From the NCBI GenBank assembly GCA_009785395.1, contig WQWK01000045.1, forward strand, positions 1-11,243: DNA of 11,243 nt, written 5' to 3'. Under the pieces are notes generated by a model. The model worked only from the letters and a program-made list of their open reading frames with translations. It searched no databases and had not been told where the DNA came from. Source of the stretch: Conexibacteraceae bacterium (GTDB lineage: Bacteria > Actinomycetota > Thermoleophilia > Solirubrobacterales > Solirubrobacteraceae). Within the stretch, counting starts at the first letter, position 1, and the number at the start of each line of letters is the position of its first letter. Shown here one piece after another: positions 6,110 to 11,243 of the stretch. Position numbers and translations under genes: made by a program.

Positions 6110-6114
6110 AGGAG
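6110..6114 (+). promoter_or_regulatory. Ribosome-binding site fixing the phosphoesterase start
   Basis: AGGAG lies 7 nt before the ATG at 6122. This supports that start over the in-frame upstream extension to 5981, which would translate through the long hairpin and delay the signal peptide. Confidence 0.8.
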
Positions 6115-6121
6115 ATCCCTT

Positions 6122-7615
6122 ATGGAGAAATTTGGCATAGCATGGCGGCGCGCTGCCGTCACGCTCGGCTCGGTGGCCGCGCTGGCTGTCGCGGTCGCGC
6201 CCGCCGCCGCGCAGGCGCACGCGACGCGCGAGCGCGCACACGATGCGCAACCAGTCGTGCGGGCGGCGCTCGCACCGGGCAGGATCAAGCACATCTTCGT
6301 GATCGACCTCGAGAACGAGAACGCGGCGACGACCTTCGGCCCCGGCTCGCCGGCGACGTACCTCAACAACACGCTGCTGCCGGAGGGCGAGTACCTGCCC
6401 AACTACTACGCGACCGGCCACGCGAGCCTCGACAACTACATCGCGCAGATCTCGGGCCAGGCGCCCACCGAGGAGACGGACGCGGACTGTGGCGTGCAGG
6501 CGAGCGGCAGCTCGATCATCGGCTCCTACGCCGACCTGCTTCCAGGCACGCTCGACCCCAACCAGACGCTGTATCCGGGACAGGTCGACGGCCACGGCTG
6601 CATCTATCCCGCGTTCGTGCAGACGATCGCAAACCAGCTCGATCGGCTGTACCCGCCCAACCCGCGCACGCACGTGGCCGCCTGGCGCGACTACGACGAG
6701 GACATGGGCAACCAGCCGACCGGGCGTGAGATCGGCGCGACCGATCCGACCGGTGGCCTCGATTGCGCACACCCGGCGCTGAACGGCGTCGACAACACGA
6801 ACTCGGCCTCACCGGCGACGGCGACCGAGCCGGCCGACCAGTACGCCACCCGCCACAACGGGTTCATGTACTTCCACTCGATCATCGACAACACGGCGCT
6901 GTGTGACGCCAACGTCGTCCCGCTCGGGCAGATCCAGGTCGGCACGCCCAGCCGCCTCGACGGCGCCACGCTGCCGGACAGCTTCAGCGGCCATCTGGTC
7001 AGTGATCTCCGCAGCCCGCGGACGACGCCGAAGTTCGGCTGGATCACCCCGAACCTGTGCGACGACGGCCACGACAGCACCTGCGCCGGTCCCAACACGA
7101 TCGGCCAGATCGGCGCCGGCGCCGGGGGCCTGCACGGCGCCGATGAGTTCCTCGCGCACTGGATCCCGCTGCTGCAGGCATCCCCGGCCTACCGCTCCGG
7201 GAGCATGCTGATCGTGATCACAGTCGACGAGGCCGGCACCGACGCGTCGGCGTGCTGCGGTGAGACGCCCGGCCCGGACAACCCGACGCCCGGCTTCTCG
7301 CCGCTGTTCACATCGCTTTACGAGCAGTACGGACTGCCGATCCCGACCTCCGCCCCGGGCGGCGGCCGCGTCGGCGCGGTGCTGCTCGACCCGCGTTACG
7401 TGAAGCCGGGCAGCGTCGATGACACCGGTTACTACAACCATTACTCGGCGCTGCGCAGCTATGAGGATCTGCTCGGCATCACCCATGGCGGCCAGGACGG
7501 TCTCGGCCACCTCGGCTTCGCCGCCGCGCCGGGCCTGCAGCCCTTCGGGCCCGACGTGTTCAACCAGCCGTGGGACCAGTCGGACTCCCACCGATGGGGC
7601 CACCACCACCGGTAG
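6122..7615 (+). CDS. Secreted phosphoesterase (acid phosphatase / phospholipase C superfamily)
   Basis: This 497-residue protein opens with a signal peptide: basic MEKFGIAWRR, a hydrophobic core (11-28) and an Ala-rich cleavage zone near AQAHA (30-34). WRR is only a weak twin-arginine match, so Sec export is more likely. The mature part fits the phosphoesterase family of bacterial acid phosphatases and phospholipases C. Visible signatures are IKHIFVIDLENEN (55-67, with the metal-binding E-N pair), NYYATGHASLDNYIAQISG (94-112, the nucleophile region), PNLCDDGHD (310-318), MLIVITVDEAGTD (362-374, metal ligands D-E) and NHYSALRSYEDLLG (439-452). All key positions seem intact, so an active metal-dependent phosphomonoesterase or phospholipase acting outside the membrane is expected. 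Several Cys residues (including adjacent ones at 378-379) may form disulfides. The tail is His-rich (SHRWGHHHR). Its own ribosome-binding site and the hairpin upstream suggest separate control from the sigma unit. Confidence 0.9.
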   Translation: MEKFGIAWRRAAVTLGSVAALAVAVAPAAAQAHATRERAHDAQPVVRAALAPGRIKHIFVIDLENENAATTFGPGSPATYLNNTLLPEGEYLPNYYATGHASLDNYIAQISGQAPTEETDADCGVQASGSSIIGSYADLLPGTLDPNQTLYPGQVDGHGCIYPAFVQTIANQLDRLYPPNPRTHVAAWRDYDEDMGNQPTGREIGATDPTGGLDCAHPALNGVDNTNSASPATATEPADQYATRHNGFMYFHSIIDNTALCDANVVPLGQIQVGTPSRLDGATLPDSFSGHLVSDLRSPRTTPKFGWITPNLCDDGHDSTCAGPNTIGQIGAGAGGLHGADEFLAHWIPLLQASPAYRSGSMLIVITVDEAGTDASACCGETPGPDNPTPGFSPLFTSLYEQYGLPIPTSAPGGGRVGAVLLDPRYVKPGSVDDTGYYNHYSALRSYEDLLGITHGGQDGLGHLGFAAAPGLQPFGPDVFNQPWDQSDSHRWGHHHR

Positions 7616-7630
7616 CCGCTCCTGATTGCC

Positions 7631-7663
7631 GGGCCGGGAGCACACGGTGTGCTCCCGGCCCGC
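7631..7663. terminator. Perfect 15-bp hairpin between convergent genes
   Basis: The arms at 7631-7645 (CGGGCCGGGAGCACA) and 7649-7663 are perfectly complementary around a CGG triloop. It begins 15 nt after the phosphoesterase stop and 57 nt past the end of the convergent lipoprotein gene. It is a probable bidirectional terminator despite lacking a T-run. Confidence 0.7.
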
Positions 7664-7665
7664 TG

Positions 7666-7712
7666 GAGCAGGGGGCCGCCGGAACGCGGGGCCGGAGCAG
7701 GGGGTCGCCGGA
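7666..7712. repeat. Direct repeat of about 18-19 nt, two copies
   Basis: GGAGCAGGGGG followed by C/T CGCCGGA occurs near 7666-7683 and again at 7694-7712 with one clear difference. It lies between the hairpin and the lipoprotein stop codon and is probably a local duplication. Confidence 0.6.
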
Positions 7713-7720
7713 GCGGGTGA

Positions 7721-9184
7721 TCATTTGACGGCGAGCACGATCCGCAGGTGGCCGTGCGTGCCGCCGACGATCAGATAGTTCAGCTTCTTGGCGACCTGCC
7801 AGACGGACGCGTCGCCGGGGGACGTGTCGACCGCCGAGCCGAACTCGGCCAGGCGGCCGATGTTCAGATAGAACGGCACCTTGCTGCCGGCGGGAAGATG
7901 TGCGAGCGCCTGCTTATAGGTGGGATCGAAGGCGAGGCGCGAGCCGGGGGAGAGTAGTGCCTGAACGTAGGGGTAGCCCAGCGTCAGCACCAGCTGGTTA
8001 CCGACCTTGCTGGTGAGCACCTGATCATGCTTCAGCAGGCCGTGCAACACGTTGAGCAGCCGGTCACCGGCGGCGGCGTCGTGCGGCGTCAGCACCAGGC
8101 CGGCCTGGAATCCTCCGATCGAGGAGCTGCCAAGCGACAGTGTCGCGGGGCCGAGCGCCGGGATCACGTCACGCTCAACCAGTCTCAGGAATTGGCTGGA
8201 GCCGTTGAGGAGGCCCTGGGCTTGGCCGGCGCCGCCGATCGCGCCCGCCTGGTTCTGCGCCTGCGTGAGCAGCCCGGGTAGCTCGGCCTGAAGCGAGCTG
8301 ATCTCCTGGGGGGTGATGTCCAGTGCGAGCGCCAGCCAGGAGGAGCTGGGCAGCGAGCCGATGTCAGGCGCTTGGCTGCTCGTGCCGCTGCCGGCCGCGG
8401 CCTTGAACCCATGCGTGAGCGCATCGAACGTGAAGGTGTTGGTGCCGGCGCTGAAGCCAAGCGCGACCGTGGCGCCGGCGGGGACCTCGCTCAACAGTGT
8501 CGAAGCCTCCGACGAGGCCTGCGGCGACTGACCCGCGCTGGCCTCGATCTGCGGCAGCAGGCGCGCCAGCAGGGGGTGCGCCTGGATGAAGACCGTCGCC
8601 AGCCGGCCGCTGCCGAGCTGCGAGATCGCGGACCTGTAGGCGCTGCTGGCGGCGAGCGACGCGTGCGGCGAGACTGGGACCGCTGACATGGCTGTGGCGC
8701 CGCCCGAGATCAGGTAGTCGCCCTCGACACGTGCCGTCAGACCAGCCGTCGTGGGTGGATGCGCCGTGATGTACTTCCTGGCAGCGCTCGGGTCGGTGAC
8801 GGGCAGCACCACGAGCAGGTCGTTCTCGGCCGCCTGGCTCGTCAGATTGCCGGCAGGCAGCGCGGTGAGGGCGATGCCGATGCGCGTGCCGGCGAACTTC
8901 TTGAATGCGTCGAACTCAGAGCTGTTGTGAAGGCTGTTGACGAGATCGTCGCCGAGCTTCTGTGCCGCGCCCGGGCCACCGAGCTTGTCGATCGTCTGCA
9001 CCAGGTCGTTGCGCAGCGACGTGTCCGGTCGCACCGTGACCGACCCATACAGGAGCGCAGTGGACGGAACCTTGTTGGCCGGATCGGCGCTGCCTGGGTC
9101 GGGTCCCGAGCCGCCGCACGCGGCGATCACGCAGCTGGCCGCTGCCGCGGCCGTGAGCGTCCCGAGAGCCCGCCCGAGTCTCAT
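7721..9184 (-). CDS. DUF3352-like secreted lipoprotein, function unknown
   Basis: The start chosen is the ATG at 9182-9184, giving 487 residues. It yields a textbook lipoprotein signal: MRLGRALG, a hydrophobic Ala-rich core and the lipobox IAAC with C23 as the lipidated residue, then a Gly/Ser/Pro/Asp linker. The frame stays open upstream to 9262, but that would bury the signal peptide and overlap the neighbouring gene. The mature part begins VPSTALLYGSVTVRPDTSLRN (about 39 on). It continues with long alternating helical and strand segments, repeated mentions of SSEFDAFKKFAGTRIGIALT and LPVTDPSAARKYI, and a C terminus LNYLIVGGTHGHLRIVLAVK. This resembles the DUF3352 family of actinobacterial exported proteins, recalled from pattern and not searched. 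There are no catalytic motifs that I recognise. It is expected to be anchored on the outer face of the membrane. It follows the kinase-like gene by 43 nt, on the same strand. Confidence 0.78.
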   Translation of the reverse strand: MRLGRALGTLTAAAAASCVIAACGGSGPDPGSADPANKVPSTALLYGSVTVRPDTSLRNDLVQTIDKLGGPGAAQKLGDDLVNSLHNSSEFDAFKKFAGTRIGIALTALPAGNLTSQAAENDLLVVLPVTDPSAARKYITAHPPTTAGLTARVEGDYLISGGATAMSAVPVSPHASLAASSAYRSAISQLGSGRLATVFIQAHPLLARLLPQIEASAGQSPQASSEASTLLSEVPAGATVALGFSAGTNTFTFDALTHGFKAAAGSGTSSQAPDIGSLPSSSWLALALDITPQEISSLQAELPGLLTQAQNQAGAIGGAGQAQGLLNGSSQFLRLVERDVIPALGPATLSLGSSSIGGFQAGLVLTPHDAAAGDRLLNVLHGLLKHDQVLTSKVGNQLVLTLGYPYVQALLSPGSRLAFDPTYKQALAHLPAGSKVPFYLNIGRLAEFGSAVDTSPGDASVWQVAKKLNYLIVGGTHGHLRIVLAVK

Positions 9185-9203
9185 GGCGGGAGAATATCCC
9201 GCC
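9185..9203 (-). promoter_or_regulatory. Dyad and possible leaderless promoter abutting the lipoprotein start
   Basis: On the - strand GGCGGGA, TATTC, TCCCGCC forms a perfect 7-bp inverted repeat ending at the ATG. TATTCT within it lies 6 nt before the start codon, a spacing that would make the A of ATG the first transcribed base. No good -35 is seen and no ribosome-binding site is present, which fits a leaderless message. Alternatively it is simply a hairpin or operator. Confidence 0.4.
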
Positions 9204-9227
9204 TGCCGCCCGCGTGCATCCCATTTT

Positions 9228-10223
9228 TCAGTCGCCGTGGCGGGCGATCGCCGCGCGTGCACGCGCGGCGATCGCCCGCGCCAGCTCGCGCACCTCGTCG
9301 GCCCGGCGCGCGGCGTCGGCGGCGCCCATGCCGCGGTTATGCATGCGCCAGATATCGAGCACGAGCGGGCGTGCGCAGATCGCGCCCTCGAGGCGGGCGA
9401 GCTCCTCGGGCTCGAGCGTCACCTGCCGGCAGTAACCGGAAAGCGCGAGCTCGACGCGGCGCAGATCCTTGCTGCCCTCTGCACACAGCAGGAACGCGAG
9501 CGACCAGAGTCTCGGCCCGACCCCGGCGCCGGCCCAGTCGACCAGCACCATTGCGGGCTCGGCCGTGGCGACCACGTTCGGGAGCGCGAAGTCCGGGTGG
9601 GTGAACGCCTCGGGCAGGCCACCGCAGGCGTCGGCGAAGTCGAGCGCCTCCGCCAGCGCGGAATAGTGCGCCAGGTCGCGAAAGGACGCGTCCGCCTCCG
9701 CGTCCTCGAGCCAGCTCTCGGCGACCGCCAGCTCGTCGGCGGGTAGGCCGTCGGCCATGTGGTGCCAGCCGCCGCCCGGCCGGCCCGCCCCGCCACTTGG
9801 CCAGCCCGCCCCGCCACCCGGTCGGCCCGCCCCGGCCTCGGGTCGCTCGAGCGTGTGCAGGCGCCCGAGCAGCGCTCCGAGTCCGCGGATCCCGCCGGCG
9901 TCCTTGATCGCTGACCGACGCTGTGCCCGGGGCACCGCGGCCACCGCCTCGGTCACGAGCACGGTCGCGTCCCCGAGGCGGCTCACGGGCTCGCCCGCCG
10001 CGCAGCGCTCGGCTGGGTACTCGACGGCCGCGAGCCAGTCGAGCACCGCCGCGTCCCCTCGCACCGCCGCCTCAGGGCGCCCCGGGCCGAACACCCGCGC
10101 GACCCAGCTCGGGCCGTCATCGCGCCGCAGCAGGACCACGCCCTCGTCAAGGTTGAACATCCTCTCGGCGCGGAAGCCATATACGTCGGCGAGGTGCGCG
10201 CGCAGCTCCTCAGGCTCGGCCAT
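9228..10223 (-). CDS. APH-fold phosphotransferase (kinase-like) with tandem-repeat insert
   Basis: This 331-residue protein has the aminoglycoside phosphotransferase/choline kinase fold. The N lobe has VVLLRRDDGPSWVARVFGPG (29-48, the beta-strand region carrying the ATP-site residues). The C lobe has THPDFALPN (208-216), matching the HxDxxxxN catalytic loop with D211 as base and N216 as metal ligand. VLVDWAGAGVGPRLWSLAFL (227-246) follows, with D229 in the place of the DFG aspartate. The catalytic set is therefore intact. The substrate is unknown: APH-fold proteins phosphorylate antibiotics, sugars, choline or other small molecules. Residues 131-152 are a Gly-rich insert of 7-residue repeats (GRPGGGA, GWPSGGA, GRPGGGW). 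The ATG at 10223 has GGAGG 9 nt upstream and overlaps the preceding gene by 14 nt, implying translational coupling. The last 17 residues are encoded across a 40-bp perfect palindrome. Confidence 0.82.
   Translation of the reverse strand: MAEPEELRAHLADVYGFRAERMFNLDEGVVLLRRDDGPSWVARVFGPGRPEAAVRGDAAVLDWLAAVEYPAERCAAGEPVSRLGDATVLVTEAVAAVPRAQRRSAIKDAGGIRGLGALLGRLHTLERPEAGAGRPGGGAGWPSGGAGRPGGGWHHMADGLPADELAVAESWLEDAEADASFRDLAHYSALAEALDFADACGGLPEAFTHPDFALPNVVATAEPAMVLVDWAGAGVGPRLWSLAFLLCAEGSKDLRRVELALSGYCRQVTLEPEELARLEGAICARPLVLDIWRMHNRGMGAADAARRADEVRELARAIAARARAAIARHGD
9240..9279. repeat. 40-bp exact palindrome in the 3' coding end of the kinase gene
   Basis: GCGGGCGATCGCCGCGCGTG (9240-9259) is followed without spacer by its exact reverse complement (9260-9279), 40 bp without a mismatch. 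It contains two GCGATCGC octamers and encodes the near-symmetric peptide RAIAARARAAIAR. It could fold as a cruciform in DNA or as a very stable hairpin in the message. It ends 10 nt before the stop codon (as transcribed) and 56 nt before the downstream lipoprotein ATG. Confidence 0.95.
9769..9831. repeat. 21-bp in-frame tandem repeat, three units
   Basis: Units at 9769-9789, 9790-9810 and 9811-9831 each begin CCGCC and end GCCCGCC on the + strand, with variation in the middle. They encode the 7-residue repeats of the kinase insert, in frame, so copy number can change without disrupting the protein. Confidence 0.85.
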
Positions 10224-11243
10224 CCAGCGACGCCTCCAGCGCCTCGAGGTCGGTGATCGGCAGCTGACAGGCGAAGCGCTCGCAGACGTAGGCGGCCTGC
10301 TGGCCCGCGACGGTCGTGCGGCCCTCGAGCAGCGGCACCGCGGTGCCGTCGGTCGTGTCGCGGTCGGTCCCGGCGAGCACGATGTGGGGGCGGTAGCGGG
10401 TGCGTAGGGCGCCGGTCAGCGGACCGGCGCCAACGATCGCGACCTCGCGCGGGGTCGCAAGGTAGAGATCGAGCGCCTGCAGCAGGTGGCCGAAGGCGAG
10501 CGGGTGGCGAGCCGCGATCGGGGCGTGCAGGGCGAGCACGCCGGCCGCCTGGCGCTCGTACTCGGCCTCGCCCGAGATCCGCGCCAGGCGCAGGAGGCCC
10601 AGCGCGGCTGCCGAGTTGCCGGAGGGGATCGGCGTGTCGTCGAGGTCCTTGCGGCGGCCGACGAGGTGCGGCAGGCCGGCGGCGGTCGTGAAGAAGCCAC
10701 CCTGCTCGGGGTCGCCGAAGCGCTCGATCATCGCGTCGGCGAGCGCCACCGACTCGACGTACCAGCGCTCGTCGAAGCTGGCCTCGTAGAGGACGAGCAG
10801 CGCCTGCAGCAGGAAGGCGTGGTCCTCCAGGTACGCGGGAATCGAAGCGCGCCCGTCCTTCCAGGTGCGCAGCAGGTTGCCGTCCGCGTCACGCAGCTCG
10901 TCGAGCACGAAACCCGCACAGTCGCACGCTGCCTGCACGTAGTCCTCACGCTCGAGCGCCGCGCCGGCGTCGGCGAGCGCGGCGATCATCAGCGCGTTCC
11001 AGGCGGTCAGGCGCTTGTCGTCGAGGCCGGGGCGCACCCGCTCCGAGCGCGCCGCGAACAAGCTCGCGCGGATCTCCGGGAGCAGCTCGGCGGGCGGCTC
11101 GCCGTGGGCCTCGAGCACCCACGCGTGGCCCTCGAAGTTCGGGGTTCCGGTGAGCCCGAAGTACGCGATCGCCGGCTCGGCGAGTTCGTCACCGAGCGTC
11201 TCCCGCAGCTCGTCAACCGACCACACGTAGAACTTGCCCTCGA
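10210..11243 (-). CDS. YyaL/SPATA20-type protein (DUF255), C-terminal part, 5'-truncated
   Basis: The frame runs from the window edge to TGA (TCA at 10210-10212), giving about 344 visible residues. The GTG at 11224-11226 is internal, since EGKFYVW, a conserved stretch of this family, reads across it. Family members have an N-terminal thioredoxin-like domain (outside this window) and a C-terminal (alpha/alpha)6-barrel related to N-acylglucosamine 2-epimerase/cellulase-like barrels. Barrel signatures seen here are RPGLDDKRLTAWNALMIAAL, YLEDHAFLLQALLVLYEA, DPEQGGFFTTA and RRKDLDDTPIPSGNSAAALG. The tail has two Cys residues (VCERFACQLP). The biochemical role of YyaL-like proteins is not established. 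The gene overlaps the kinase-like gene by 14 nt, so the two are coupled and may act together. Confidence 0.88.
   Translation of the reverse strand, partial: EGKFYVWSVDELRETLGDELAEPAIAYFGLTGTPNFEGHAWVLEAHGEPPAELLPEIRASLFAARSERVRPGLDDKRLTAWNALMIAALADAGAALEREDYVQAACDCAGFVLDELRDADGNLLRTWKDGRASIPAYLEDHAFLLQALLVLYEASFDERWYVESVALADAMIERFGDPEQGGFFTTAAGLPHLVGRRKDLDDTPIPSGNSAAALGLLRLARISGEAEYERQAAGVLALHAPIAARHPLAFGHLLQALDLYLATPREVAIVGAGPLTGALRTRYRPHIVLAGTDRDTTDGTAVPLLEGRTTVAGQQAAYVCERFACQLPITDLEALEASLDGRA

Noticed and set aside
5981..6121. Upstream extension of the phosphoesterase reading frame
   Set aside because: It would translate through the long hairpin and place the signal peptide internally. 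AGGAG 7 nt before the ATG at 6122 marks the real start.
9185..9262. Longer form of the lipoprotein starting at 9262
   Set aside because: It would overlap the kinase gene and its palindrome and put 26 charged residues before the lipoprotein signal.
9244..9276. GCGATCGC octamers read as a cyanobacterial HIP1 signature
   Set aside because: The octamer occurs here as part of a palindrome and only sporadically elsewhere in the window. The gene content is actinobacterial.
1..11243. Defence island, toxin-antitoxin pair, prophage or transposon
   Set aside because: No nuclease, transposase, integrase, reverse transcriptase or small toxin/antitoxin pair is recognisable on either strand. The APH-fold protein alone is not evidence of a resistance or defence locus.

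Overview
The window is about 11.2 kb of very GC-rich chromosomal DNA, densely coding and rich in Ala, Arg and Gly codons. Gene content points to a high-GC actinobacterium, and the protein flavour recalls Thermoleophilia/Solirubrobacterales. That placement is an inference from general protein style, not from a marker gene. I see no rRNA, tRNA, CRISPR array, insertion sequence, integrase or phage gene. The longest stretches without a gene are 1510-1692 and 5948-6121, both under 200 bases and both described below.

Left part (2-2653). The window opens inside a GMC-family FAD oxidoreductase on the + strand. It carries a Cys-rich segment and ends at a perfect 11-bp hairpin. A small conserved protein with a C-x3-H / C-x4-H pattern lies convergent to it on the - strand. 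A divergent intergenic region with a 20-bp tandem repeat and a good sigma-70-type promoter plus a dyad follows. It leads into a two-gene unit: a completely cysteine-free carboxymuconolactone decarboxylase/AhpD-fold protein and an HxlR-type winged-helix regulator with a CC pair near its N terminus. This looks like a self-contained regulator/enzyme pair.

Middle (2756-7615). A complete type I glutamine synthetase, close in build to actinobacterial GlnA2, ends in a strong hairpin. An ECF sigma factor and a membrane-anchored CU044_5270-like protein follow with overlapping reading frames, forming a sigma/partner module. After a 45-nt hairpin comes a secreted phosphoesterase of the acid phosphatase/phospholipase C superfamily with its own ribosome-binding site. 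The extracytoplasmic sigma module and the exported hydrolase are neighbours, but whether one controls the other is unproven.

Right part (7721-11243, - strand). Reading in the direction of transcription, a YyaL/SPATA20-type (DUF255) protein runs in from beyond the window. It overlaps by 14 nt an APH-fold kinase-like protein that carries a 7-residue tandem-repeat insert. A DUF3352-like lipoprotein follows. The 3' end of the kinase gene contains an exact 40-bp palindrome, and a 7-bp dyad abuts the lipoprotein start codon. The lipoprotein gene is convergent with the phosphoesterase, with a 15-bp hairpin between them.

No classical defence or mobile system is apparent. The less ordinary items are the 40-bp palindrome in coding sequence, the cysteine-less CMD protein next to a CC-bearing HxlR regulator, the small C/H protein, and the sigma/CU044_5270/phosphoesterase neighbourhood with its unusual hairpins.
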